Shown here: one piece after another, positions 19,143 through 27,700 of the stretch
How positions within the stretch are numbered: position 1 is the stretch's first letter
Layout of the letters: every line of letters begins with the position of its first letter
Assembly (NCBI RefSeq): GCF_030063135.1
Contig: NZ_JASISO010000044.1
Span: 1-64,000 of the forward strand
Direction of reading: 5' to 3'
DNA length: 64,000 nt
Origin: Streptomyces sp. G-G2
GTDB lineage: Bacteria > Actinomycetota > Actinomycetes > Streptomycetales > Streptomycetaceae
Notes under the pieces: generated by a model
The model's input: only the letters and a program-made list of their open reading frames with translations
Database searches by the model: none
Told to the model about the DNA's origin: nothing
Program-made: the position numbers and the translations under genes

Positions 19143-20522
19143 ATGGTCGACAGCATCAGGTACGGGGCGCTGGACATCGCGGTGACCGACCGGTTCACCC
19201 GCCGTTGGGACGACGCCGGGTCGGGCGCGACTCTGGACGGCGCGTTCTTCAACCCGGAGATCTCCTCCACCCTGTACGCGCAGGGCTGGCGCTACCTCGG
19301 GAGCACCGGCCACCGCAGCCACGCCGACATGACGGGGGCCCGGGGCGCGATCCTGGTCCGCGGCGCGAACGCGGCCGACCAGATGATCAAGCCCCCGGTC
19401 CGGTTCGACCTCATATGGACGGACGAGAAGTCGGGCGCCAAGAAGAACGGTTCGGTGTGGCGGCCGGTGGCTCCGCCCGGATATGTCGCCCTCGGAGACG
19501 TGTGGGCCGCCCTGAGCTGGGACGCGCCGCTGACCGAGTACTACGCGTGCGTCCGCCAGGAGCTGGCGGGCCGCCGCTACGTACGGGAGGGCGTGATCGG
19601 CGACATGATCTGGGACGACAAGAAGTCCGGGGCCAGGAGGGACGTGTCGACCTGGCAGATCCGGCCGCCGCAGTACCCCACCGACAGCACCGAGCGCCTC
19701 ATCCTGGGCGCCGATCTCCACCGGGCGCACGCCAGTCACGCCCGCCCGAGCGGCACGGTCCACGTCCTCGACCTGCCCGCGGCGGTGGCCCGGCGCAATC
19801 CCCCGGCCGTGCCGGTGCTGACCTCGCACCGGGAGCCCGATCCGGTCGCGCAGATCACCGACCGCGCGGTGACCGTACCGATGACGGTCGTGAAGGACCC
19901 CGGCAAGAACATCGCCTGGCAGGCGGCGAACTCGCCCTTCTACACGCTGGAGCGGCGGGTCAACTTCACCCTGCAGATCTTCCGCAACAACGAGGCGGGC
20001 AGCACCCCCGCCGAGTCGAGCGTGGCCGTCACAACCGGCATCACCAAGGAGATGAGCGAGGAGTTCAGCCGCCGGACCAGTACGACGGTGAGCGCGTCGG
20101 CCGGTATCGAGATCAAGGGTCTCAGCGCCTCGGTGGAGACCAGCGTGACCACCGAACTCGGGTACAGCAGCCGCCACAGCGTCACCCAGCTCAACTCCGT
20201 CACCAAGACGCACGGCCTCACCACTCCCGCACGGTCCTCGGGAGCCCTGTGGTCGGCGACGCACGAGATCATCGCGATCCGCAGGAACGGGGAGGCGGTC
20301 GGCGGGCAGGGCGGCCTGAAGTTCGACGTCGACTCCTACTTCACCGGCCAGTACCCGCGCGGCGCCCAGGCCCAGATGTCCACCGAAGGCGTGGGGGCCC
20401 AGGAGGGCACGCTCGCCCAGGCCTTCGGTGAGACCGGCGAGCCGAACGTCCCCGACGCCGAGCCGCAGGGCGCGGACGCCGACGAGGATCCCCGGATCGG
20501 CGAGGAGCCCCGGATCGGCTGA
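19143..20522 (+). CDS. Vps62-related protein with an aerolysin-like pore-forming region
   Basis: The 459-residue protein has an N-terminal half of DUF946/Vps62 type: WRYLGSTGHRSHADMTGARG and PPGYVALGDVW. It carries a duplicated IW.D.KSGA....W motif (near residues 96 and 158). The second half has long alternating Ser/Thr-hydrophobic strands (VAVTTGITKEMSEEF, STTVSASAGIEIKGLSASV, TELGYSSRHSVTQLNSV), as in the membrane-inserting hairpin of aerolysin/ETX-MTX2 toxins. I see no signal peptide. ATG 19143 is chosen because homology begins there. It is divergent from the tail-tube-like gene with 265 bases between. Pore formation is inferred from strand pattern only. Confidence 0.65.
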   Translation: MVDSIRYGALDIAVTDRFTRRWDDAGSGATLDGAFFNPEISSTLYAQGWRYLGSTGHRSHADMTGARGAILVRGANAADQMIKPPVRFDLIWTDEKSGAKKNGSVWRPVAPPGYVALGDVWAALSWDAPLTEYYACVRQELAGRRYVREGVIGDMIWDDKKSGARRDVSTWQIRPPQYPTDSTERLILGADLHRAHASHARPSGTVHVLDLPAAVARRNPPAVPVLTSHREPDPVAQITDRAVTVPMTVVKDPGKNIAWQAANSPFYTLERRVNFTLQIFRNNEAGSTPAESSVAVTTGITKEMSEEFSRRTSTTVSASAGIEIKGLSASVETSVTTELGYSSRHSVTQLNSVTKTHGLTTPARSSGALWSATHEIIAIRRNGEAVGGQGGLKFDVDSYFTGQYPRGAQAQMSTEGVGAQEGTLAQAFGETGEPNVPDAEPQGADADEDPRIGEEPRIG

Positions 20523-20558
20523 CCGCCGCGCGGGCCGCCCGCGGACACCGCCTCCCCC

Positions 20559-20585
20559 GCCGACCCCGCCACCATCGGGGTCGGC
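20559..20585. terminator. Bidirectional hairpin terminator between convergent genes
   Basis: GCCGACCCCG pairs with CGGGGTCGGC (10 bp, seven-base loop) in the 103-base gap between the Vps62-like gene and the convergent oxidoreductase gene. Confidence 0.7.
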
Positions 20586-20625
20586 CCCGGCGGTCCGGCG
20601 GCCCTCGGCGCTCCCCGGGACCGGG

Positions 20626-21657
20626 TCACGGGACGAGTACGACCTTTCCGGCGACCGTGCCCGACTCCGCCAGGCGCATCGCTTCGGCGACGCGGGCGAG
20701 CGGGATCTCGGCGGCGACCTTGGCGGTGATCTCGCCGCGCTGGAGGGCGGTGAACACCTGGGTGAGGTCGGCGCGCAGCCGGGCCCGGAAGCGGTCCTTG
20801 GCGTAGGCGCGGCCGGCCCAGACGTTGAAGAAGCAGGCGCTGCGGCCATTGGGCAGCGCGTTCCACATCCACACCCGGCCCAGCAGCAGGAGGACCGGCA
20901 GCGCTCCGCTGCCCTCGTCGTCGCGGGTGGCGGCGCTGCCGTAGGAGACGAGGGTGCCGCCGGGGGCCAGCAGCCGCCAGGAGCCGACCACGCCGTCGCC
21001 GCCGACGTGGTCGAAGACCGCGTCCACTCCCCCGGGCGCCAGTGCGCGGACCCGGGTGGGAACGTCGCCGGAGCGGTAGTCGATCGGCGTGACCCCGAGC
21101 GCGCGCAGCGCCTCGTGATGACGGGTGGAGGCGGTGCCGATCACCCGGGCGCCCGCGGCGAGCGCCAGCTGCACCAGGATCGAGCCGACCCCGCCGTTGG
21201 CGCCGTGCACCAGGACGGTCTGGCCGGGGCGCACCCGGGCCTTGCGGTGGAGCATCTGCCAGGCGGTGATGCCGTTGACGACGGCGGTCTCCGCCTGCGC
21301 CGCCCCGACGCCCTCCGGCACGGGGACCACGTCGGCGGCATCGGCCACGACGTGGCTCGCCCATCCCCCGGTCTTCGTCAGGGCGGCCACCCGGCGGCCG
21401 AGCAGCTCGGGGTCGACTCCCTCGCCCGCGGTCAGCACGGTGCCGACGAGGTCGTATCCGGGGACGAAGGGGAACGGGGGCTGGTCGTAGTAGCGGCCGC
21501 GGCGCATCTGCTGCTCGGCGAAGGACACGCCGGTCGCCTCCATGGCGATCACCACCTGCCCGGCGGCCGGCACCGGGACGGGCCCGCGGCGCAGCTCCAG
21601 CCCTTCGGGTTCGACCTTGCCCAGCAGTACGACCTCGACGCGCTCGGCGGTGCTCAT
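20626..21657 (-). CDS. Zinc-binding-type/quinone oxidoreductase (MDR family)
   Basis: The 343-residue NAD(P)H-dependent reductase belongs to the medium-chain family. The catalytic fold begins with VEVVLLGKVEP and EATGVSFAEQQMRRGRYYD. The nucleotide-binding motif NGGVGSILVQLALAAGARV is at about residues 150-168. The four-cysteine structural zinc site is absent, as in quinone oxidoreductases. ATG 21657 places the start directly before the conserved N-terminus. It is divergent from a TetR regulator with about 200 bases between that hold palindromes, so the regulator probably controls it. The substrate is unknown. Confidence 0.88.
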   Translation of the reverse strand: MSTAERVEVVLLGKVEPEGLELRRGPVPVPAAGQVVIAMEATGVSFAEQQMRRGRYYDQPPFPFVPGYDLVGTVLTAGEGVDPELLGRRVAALTKTGGWASHVVADAADVVPVPEGVGAAQAETAVVNGITAWQMLHRKARVRPGQTVLVHGANGGVGSILVQLALAAGARVIGTASTRHHEALRALGVTPIDYRSGDVPTRVRALAPGGVDAVFDHVGGDGVVGSWRLLAPGGTLVSYGSAATRDDEGSGALPVLLLLGRVWMWNALPNGRSACFFNVWAGRAYAKDRFRARLRADLTQVFTALQRGEITAKVAAEIPLARVAEAMRLAESGTVAGKVVLVP

Positions 21658-21787
21658 GACTGGACTCCTTGGGTTCCGACCCGACCTGAGTTTTGGCTTC
21701 TCGCGTTCGTTAGAAGCTGTAACTAGAATGGGCATGGGCCGCGCCGGTGTCAAGGGAGCGGCCTCCACGATCGCGATATGCCATGCC

Positions 21788-21810
21788 GAGAGTGATAGCC
21801 TCTCACTATC
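21788..21810. promoter_or_regulatory. Candidate TetR operator, 23-base imperfect palindrome
   Basis: GAGAGTGATAG and CTCTCACTATC are complementary at 9 of 11 positions around one base. The site lies 45 bases before the TetR start. A second dyad, GTTA-N7-TAAC (21709-21723), lies nearer the oxidoreductase gene. Binding by the TetR protein encoded at 21855 is inference from position and symmetry. Confidence 0.5.
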
Positions 21811-21854
21811 GCGATGCGCGACGAGGCGATACGCGACGAGCGACAGGTGGCGGC

Positions 21855-22550
21855 ATGACCGGACGTACGACGACTCCCCGCGAGCGGTACCGGCAGCAGG
21901 TCCGCGCGGAGGTCAAGGAGAAGGCCTGGGAGCAGATCGCGGGGTCCGGCGCCTCCGCCCTGTCCCTCAACGCGATCGCCAAGCAGATGGGCCTGAGCGG
22001 GCCCGCGCTCTACCGGTACTTCGCCAACCGCGACGAGCTGATCACCGAACTCGTCCGGGACGCCTACCGCGACCTCGCGGACGCCTTCATCGCCGTCGCG
22101 AACGAGCGGGGCGCGGGAGGTGCAGGAGGTGGCGGAGGCGGCTCCGAGGGCGTCGTCGCACTGGCCCGGGCGCTGCGCCACTGGGCCCTGCGGCACCCGC
22201 ACCGCTACTTCCTCGTCTACGGGACCCCCGTGCCCGGCTATCACGCGCCGCCGGAGATCACCGCCATCGCCTCGGAGATGATGGCCGTCCTGCTCGACGC
22301 CTGCGCCGCCGCCACGACGGGCCCGGCCGCGGGCGACGCGGGGGCCCGCCCGCTCGGCGAGCACCTGGCGAACCACCGAGAGTGGGCCGCGGACCGCCCG
22401 GACGCCCCGCCCGCCACCCTCCGGCTGGCCCTGTCCTTCTGGACCCGCCTGCACGGCGCCCTGTCCCTGGAACTCGCGGGTCACTTCACCGGTATGGGAC
22501 TGGACCCCGCCGTGCTCTTCGCGGCGGAGGTGGACGCGCTGACTCCCTGA
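21855..22550 (+). CDS. TetR-family transcriptional regulator
   Basis: The 231-residue protein has an N-terminal HTH (SLNAIAKQMGLSGPALYRYF, about residues 39-58) and a helical ligand/dimer domain containing the WxxLHG-like segment WTRLHGALSLELAG near the C-terminus, typical of the TetR_C_33-type group. A Gly-rich insert (GAGGAGGGGGG) sits near residue 92. ATG 21855 has an AGGTGG site upstream. It is divergent from the oxidoreductase gene and likely autoregulates through the 23-base dyad between them. Confidence 0.9.
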   Translation: MTGRTTTPRERYRQQVRAEVKEKAWEQIAGSGASALSLNAIAKQMGLSGPALYRYFANRDELITELVRDAYRDLADAFIAVANERGAGGAGGGGGGSEGVVALARALRHWALRHPHRYFLVYGTPVPGYHAPPEITAIASEMMAVLLDACAAATTGPAAGDAGARPLGEHLANHREWAADRPDAPPATLRLALSFWTRLHGALSLELAGHFTGMGLDPAVLFAAEVDALTP

Positions 22551-22722
22551 TGCGCCGACCTCCTGATGCGCTGCCCCCTGGCTGCGCTGCCCCTTGTGCG
22601 CCGGCGGCTGTCCGCGGCAACGGCATCGCGGACCGGGCGGACCGAAGCGCGGTGGCTCCGGCCCGCCCGGTCGGCGGCCCCGGGCCGCGGTGGTCAGCGT
22701 CCCCAGCCCGGGGCCGCGAGGG

Positions 22723-23994
22723 TCAGCGGCGTTCCGGCAGGTCCGCCTCGGCCGGGGCAAGGGCCGGGGCCGGGGACGCGGCCAGACCGCGCGCGGCGGC
22801 CTTGGTCCCGGCCGCGGGGGCCGCGGGCTTACCGCAGAACGCGGCCTCCAGCGTGCCGCCCAGGGCGGTGTTGGCCGCCCCGTCGTTCGAGGTGTTCGCC
22901 ATGGCGGAGAGGCTGCGCTTGCCGTCACGGGTCGTGAAGGCGTAGGTGTAGAAGCCCTGCACGGTGCCCGTGTGCCCGAACACCTGCGTACCGCACGAGA
23001 GGTCGTAGCGCCGCAGACCCAGCCCGTAGAAGCGCGTGTTCGTCGCGTCCGTCGGGGTCACGGTGGTCATCTGGTCGAGCATGCGCGCGGGCAGCAGCTT
23101 GCCGCTGACCAGCCCCGACATGAAGGTGCTCAGGTCCGCCGCGTTGGAGATCACCGCTCCGGCGGTCTGCGCCCAGGACACCGTCTGCTCGGTGGAGTCG
23201 ACCAGCGCCTCCCCGTCCTCGTCCGGGTGGAGGTAGCCGTGGGCGTGCGCGCCCCGGATGACCGTGGAGGGGTGCACGTAGGAGGTGTCGCGCAGCTTCA
23301 GCGGCTTGATGATGCGGCGGTCGTACTCCTTGGCCACCGGCTTCCCGGTCACCTTCTCGATGATCATGCCGACGACCACGAAGTTGGTGTTCGAGTACTT
23401 GTACGACACGCCGGGCTCGGTCGTGCGGGGCTCGGCGAGCGAGAGGTCCACCAGCTCCTGGTAGCCGAAGACCTTGTTGCGCACGGCCTCGAAGCCGGGG
23501 ACCGTGTCCGCGAACATCACGTTCGTGTAGTCCGACAGGCCGCTGCGGTGCGTCATCAGGTGACGCACCGTGATCCGGTCGTCCGGCAGCAGGCCCGGCA
23601 GGTAGTGGTTGACCGGGGTGTCCAGGTCAACACGGCCCTCGTTCACCAGCTGGAGCAGCACGACGGAGGAGAACGTCTTGGAGACGCTGCCGATCCGGAA
23701 CCGCGAGTCGACGTCCATCGCGGTGCCGTAGGCGGTGTCCTGGACGCCCAGAGTCTTGCTCTTCACCCCGTCCGGACCGGTGTAGCGGGCCAGGGCGCCG
23801 GGCGCACCCGCGTCCAGGGTGTTCTGCAGGGCCTTGGTCAGACCCTCCATGTCGGGCGTCACCTGCTGGGTCGGCGCGGCGGCGGCAGGCGGAGTGGCCG
23901 GTGCGGCGTGGGCCGCGGTGGCCGGGACGACACCGGCTGCCACGGCGAGCAGGGCAGCACTGACGGTCAGGCGTCGTTCAAGGGACAGGCGCAC
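22723..23994 (-). CDS. Secreted serine hydrolase, beta-lactamase/DD-peptidase family
   Basis: The 423-residue protein has a cleavable signal peptide (LSLERRLTVSAALLAVAAG, then AHA) and a class C/R61-like serine hydrolase domain. The active-site SxxK is S103-V-S-K106, followed by a Tyr-Ser-Asn (YSN) motif and HTG near residue 335. It may act on peptidoglycan stem peptides or on esters. The start is GTG 23994 with GAGGA upstream; the upstream ATG at 24057 would put extra residues before the signal peptide. The C-terminus is Ala/Pro-rich and may reach through the wall. Its natural substrate is unknown. Confidence 0.9.
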   Translation of the reverse strand: MRLSLERRLTVSAALLAVAAGVVPATAAHAAPATPPAAAAPTQQVTPDMEGLTKALQNTLDAGAPGALARYTGPDGVKSKTLGVQDTAYGTAMDVDSRFRIGSVSKTFSSVVLLQLVNEGRVDLDTPVNHYLPGLLPDDRITVRHLMTHRSGLSDYTNVMFADTVPGFEAVRNKVFGYQELVDLSLAEPRTTEPGVSYKYSNTNFVVVGMIIEKVTGKPVAKEYDRRIIKPLKLRDTSYVHPSTVIRGAHAHGYLHPDEDGEALVDSTEQTVSWAQTAGAVISNAADLSTFMSGLVSGKLLPARMLDQMTTVTPTDATNTRFYGLGLRRYDLSCGTQVFGHTGTVQGFYTYAFTTRDGKRSLSAMANTSNDGAANTALGGTLEAAFCGKPAAPAAGTKAAARGLAASPAPALAPAEADLPERR

Positions 23995-24210
23995 GTATTC
24001 CTCAACTCGATGGGTGGGGCCAGGGCATGCGAAAGTGCGGCAGCCCCCGGGGGACAACCCCGGAGACTGCGGACATTCCTGAGCCTACGTAAGATCATCG
24101 GCTGATGGATACCACCCCCGGACAAAAGGTGTGCTCCATCGGACCCCGCGGGCGCGCGGACCGGCGCGCCCGACGCGCGCCGCCGGGGCGGGATCTCGTA
24201 GCCTGGCACG

Positions 24211-25578
24211 ATGCGTCAGTACGATCTTGTGGTCATCGGTGCGGGATCCGGCAACGCCGTGATCGACGATTCGTTCGCCGGTCTCGACGTGGCCGTCGTC
24301 GAGGAGCGGTGGTTCGGTGGCACCTGCCTGAACGCGGGCTGCATCCCGAGCAAGATGTTCGCCTACACCGCGAACGTGGCCCGTACCGTCGGCGAATCCG
24401 GCACCTACGACGTGGACGCCGAGCTGACGGCCGTGCGCTGGCGGGCGGCGCGCGACCGGGTGTTCGGGCGCCTGGACGCCGAGCGCGAAGAGGGCCGCCG
24501 GGGCCGCCTGGAAGCGGACTCCATCACGGTGTACGAGGGCCGGGCCCGCTTCACGGGCCCTCGGGAGCTGCGGATCGATCTCGCGGACGGCGCCGTCGAC
24601 ATCAGCGCCCGGCAGATCGTCGTCGCCGCTGGAGGCCGCCCGCTGGTGCCCCCGCCCGTCGCCGATTCCGCGCTGCCGTACGAGACGTCCGACACCGTCA
24701 TGCGGATCGACGCGCCGCCGCGGCGCCTGGCCGTGCTCGGCGGCGGCTACGTCGCGGCCGAGCTGGCCGAGGTGTTCGCCGCGGCGGGCAGTTCGGTCAC
24801 CATCGTCGAGAAGGAGGACCGCCTGCTCGGCCAACAGGACGAGTCGGTCGCCGAACGGTTCACCGAACTGGCCCGGTCCCGCTACGACCTCCGGCTCGGC
24901 CGCGAGCTCACCGCCGTCGACGGCCGTCCGGGCGCCCTGCGGCTGAGCCTGGACGACGGTTCGACGGTCGAGGCGGACATGCTGCTCGTCGCCGTCGGCC
25001 GCGTACCCAACAGCGACCGGCTGAACCTCGACGCCGCGGGCATCGCCACGCACGACGACGGCCGCATCGTGGTCGACGGCCACCAACGCACCACGGTGGA
25101 CGGTGTCTTCGCGCTCGGTGACATCTGCACGCCGGTACCGCTCAAGCACGTCGCCAACCGCGAGGCCCGGGTCGTCGCCCACAATCTCCGCCACCCGGAC
25201 GACCTGATCAGCGCCGACCACGACCTCGTGCCCGCGGCGGTCTTCGCCCGTCCGCAGATCGCCTCGATCGGCGCCACCCAGCAGGACTGCCGCGAGCGGG
25301 GGCTGGACCCGCTGGTGGGCGAGGCGCGGTACGCGGACATCGCCTACGGCTGGGCGACGGAGGACACCACGGGCTTCTGCAAGGTGCTCGCCGAGCGGGG
25401 GACCGGCCGCCTGCTCGGCGCCCATGTGATGGGCCCGCAGGCCTCCGCCCTCATCCAGCCCCTCGTGCTGGCGATGACCCTGGGCATCGACGCCGTCACC
25501 CTCGCCCGGTCCCCGTACTGGATCCACCCGGCCCCCACCGAACTCGTGGAGAAGGCCCTCCTCGACCTCGGCCTGTGA
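24211..25578 (+). CDS. mtr: Mycothione reductase
   Basis: The 455-residue flavoprotein disulfide reductase uses NADPH to reduce mycothione, the oxidised form of the actinobacterial thiol mycothiol. FAD-binding GAGSGNA lies at residues 10-16. The redox disulfide is C39-LNAG-C44 (GGTCLNAGCIPSK). An NADPH-binding GGGYVAAELAEVF is near residue 178. The C-terminal dimer interface ends with HPAPTE, carrying the catalytic His and Glu. The divergence from dihydrolipoyl dehydrogenase at the N-terminus (GSGNAV) is typical of Mtr. It stands alone. Confidence 0.92.
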   Translation: MRQYDLVVIGAGSGNAVIDDSFAGLDVAVVEERWFGGTCLNAGCIPSKMFAYTANVARTVGESGTYDVDAELTAVRWRAARDRVFGRLDAEREEGRRGRLEADSITVYEGRARFTGPRELRIDLADGAVDISARQIVVAAGGRPLVPPPVADSALPYETSDTVMRIDAPPRRLAVLGGGYVAAELAEVFAAAGSSVTIVEKEDRLLGQQDESVAERFTELARSRYDLRLGRELTAVDGRPGALRLSLDDGSTVEADMLLVAVGRVPNSDRLNLDAAGIATHDDGRIVVDGHQRTTVDGVFALGDICTPVPLKHVANREARVVAHNLRHPDDLISADHDLVPAAVFARPQIASIGATQQDCRERGLDPLVGEARYADIAYGWATEDTTGFCKVLAERGTGRLLGAHVMGPQASALIQPLVLAMTLGIDAVTLARSPYWIHPAPTELVEKALLDLGL

Positions 25579-25701
25579 CCCTGACCGCTGAGGCGGGACG
25601 AGGGCATCGGCCCGGTGGATCCGGGTAGGGGGACCCGTGAACGGGCGCCGCTACGAAGCCACCACCCGGCGCCGACAGGTCTCCGAGCCGAGGTGATCAC
25701 C

Positions 25702-26106
25702 ATGGGAACCCCTCCCGTCGATCCCGTCCCGCCCAGTCCCACTCCCGCGCCGGGGCCCGGTCCGGGCCCCCTCCCGGGTCCCGTTCCCGCCCCGGGGCCC
25801 GACCCCGTGCCGCCGACACCGCCGCGGCCCGGGCCCGATCCCCAGCCCCCACCGGCCCCGGGCCCCGCTCCGCACCTCCGGCCCGGCCCCCTGCCGGGTC
25901 CGCTCCCGGCCCCGGGGGCCGGTCACCTGACCGGGCGGTCCCCGGCGATCGACCCTACGATGGGCGGGAACGGCACGGGCGGCCCGCCGTGCCGCCCGCC
26001 CAGAGCACCCGGGGTGGACACGTATGGCAGAAGCCGCCGAGACCGCGCGGACCGTCGTCCTGACCGTGGACGACGACCCCGGGGTCTCCCGTGCCATCGC
26101 CCGTGA
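25702..26106 (+). CDS. Proline-rich small protein of uncertain reality
   Basis: The 134-residue frame begins MGTPPVDPVPPSP and continues as Pro/Gly/Ala repeats to about residue 75. The ATG has an excellent ribosome site (GAGGTGATC, three bases away), the main reason to keep it. However, its last 83 bases overlap the start of the next gene, and the C-terminal third is an Arg-rich sequence that looks like an alternative reading of that gene. Either the true product is a Pro-rich peptide with an untidy tail, or a small frameshift moved its stop. No enzymatic motif is seen. Confidence 0.42.
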   Translation: MGTPPVDPVPPSPTPAPGPGPGPLPGPVPAPGPDPVPPTPPRPGPDPQPPPAPGPAPHLRPGPLPGPLPAPGAGHLTGRSPAIDPTMGGNGTGGPPCRPPRAPGVDTYGRSRRDRADRRPDRGRRPRGLPCHRP

Positions 26107-27700
26107 CCTGCGACGCCGCTACGGCGCCGCGTACCGGATCGTGCGCGCCGAGTCCGGCGACTCCGCGCTGGAGGCGCTGCGCGAGCTGAAGCTGCGGGGC
26201 GATCTGGTGGCGGTGATCCTCGCCGACTACCGGATGCCGCGGATGAACGGCATCGAGTTCCTCGAACAGGCCCTGACCGTGTACCCGGGTGCGCGGCGCG
26301 TGCTGCTGACCGCCTACGCCGACACCAACGCGGCGATCGACGCGATCAACGTCGTCGACCTCGACCACTACCTGCTCAAGCCCTGGGACCCACCGGAGGA
26401 GAAGCTCTACCCCGTCCTGGACGATCTGCTCACGGCCTGGCGCTCCAGCGACTACCGGCCGGTGCCCGCCACCAAGGTGGTCGGACACCGCTGGTCGGCG
26501 CGCTCCTCGCAGGTACGGGAGTTCCTGGCCCGCAACCAGGTGCCCTACCGCTGGTACTCCTCCGACGAGCCCGAGGGGCGGCGGCTGCTGGAGGCGGCCG
26601 GGGCCGACCCCCAGCGGCTGCCCGTGGTGATCGCACCGGACGGTTCCGTGCTGATCGAGCCGGAGGCGGCCGAGCTGGCCGCCCGCGTGGGGCTCGCGAC
26701 GATGCCGATGGCCGACTTCTACGACCTCGTGGTCATCGGCGGGGGCCCGGCCGGGCTGGGCGCGGCGGTGTACGGAGCCTCCGAGGGACTGCGGACCGTA
26801 CTGGTCGAGCGGTCGGCGACCGGCGGCCAGGCGGGCCAGAGCTCCCGCATCGAGAACTACCTCGGCTTCCCCGACGGCGTGTCCGGTGCGCAGCTCACCG
26901 ACCGCGCCCGCCGCCAGGCCGCCCGGTTCGGCGCCGAGATCCTCACGGCGCGCGAGGTCACGGCGCTGGAGGTCAACGGCGCGGCGCGCGTCGTCCGTTT
27001 CTCCGACGGTTCGGCGGTCGCCGCGCACAGCGTCATCCTGGCGACCGGGGTGTCGTACCGGCAGCTCCACGCCCCGGGCTGCGAGGACCTGACCGGGTGC
27101 GGGGTGTACTACGGCTCCTCGCTCACCGAGGCGGCCTCCTGCCTGGAGCAGGACGTGTACATCGTGGGCGGCGCCAACTCCGCCGGGCAGGCGGCGATGT
27201 ACCTGGCGCGGGGCGCGAAGTCGGTGACACTGCTGGTGCGCGGGGAGTCCTTGGCGGCGTCGATGTCGTACTACCTGATCCAGCAGATCGAGGAGGCCCC
27301 GAACATCACCGTGCGCACCCGCACCGTCGTCGAGTCGGCGCACGGCCAGGAGCACCTGGAGCAGCTGACGCTGCGCGACGTGGACGGCGGCGCGACCGAA
27401 CTGGTCGACGCGCAGTGGATGTTCGTCTTCATCGGAGCGGCCCCGCTGACCGACTGGCTGGACGGTACGGTGCTGCGCGACGAGCACGGTTTCATCCTGG
27501 CCGGGCCGGATCTCACGCCGGACGGGCGCCCGCCCGCCGAGTGGGCACTGGACCGGTCGCCCTACCACCTGGAGACCAACATTCCCGGCGTGTTCGTGGC
27601 GGGCGACGCGCGCGCCCAGTCCGCGAAGCGCGTCGCGTCCGCCGTCGGAGAGGGAGCCATGGCCGTGATGCTCGTCCACCGTTACCTGGAGCAGTCGTGA
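26024..27700 (+). CDS. Receiver domain fused to a thioredoxin-reductase-like flavoprotein
   Basis: The 558-residue protein has three parts. A response-regulator receiver domain (about 10-130) has the acidic pocket D16-D17-D18, phospho-acceptor D68 (LADYRMPRMNG), the Thr of LLTAY and the Lys of LLKPWDP. A glutaredoxin-like domain (about 150-225) lacks CxxC. A FAD/NADPH oxidoreductase domain follows, with GGGPAGLGAA, TGGQAGQSS and VGGANSAGQAA. In standard thioredoxin reductase CATCDG precedes the second nucleotide fold; here that place reads YGSSLTEA, so no redox disulfide is present. Phosphorylation may gate electron transfer. Its stop overlaps the GTG of the kinase gene, an obvious partner. 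Confidence 0.9.
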   Translation: MAEAAETARTVVLTVDDDPGVSRAIARDLRRRYGAAYRIVRAESGDSALEALRELKLRGDLVAVILADYRMPRMNGIEFLEQALTVYPGARRVLLTAYADTNAAIDAINVVDLDHYLLKPWDPPEEKLYPVLDDLLTAWRSSDYRPVPATKVVGHRWSARSSQVREFLARNQVPYRWYSSDEPEGRRLLEAAGADPQRLPVVIAPDGSVLIEPEAAELAARVGLATMPMADFYDLVVIGGGPAGLGAAVYGASEGLRTVLVERSATGGQAGQSSRIENYLGFPDGVSGAQLTDRARRQAARFGAEILTAREVTALEVNGAARVVRFSDGSAVAAHSVILATGVSYRQLHAPGCEDLTGCGVYYGSSLTEAASCLEQDVYIVGGANSAGQAAMYLARGAKSVTLLVRGESLAASMSYYLIQQIEEAPNITVRTRTVVESAHGQEHLEQLTLRDVDGGATELVDAQWMFVFIGAAPLTDWLDGTVLRDEHGFILAGPDLTPDGRPPAEWALDRSPYHLETNIPGVFVAGDARAQSAKRVASAVGEGAMAVMLVHRYLEQS

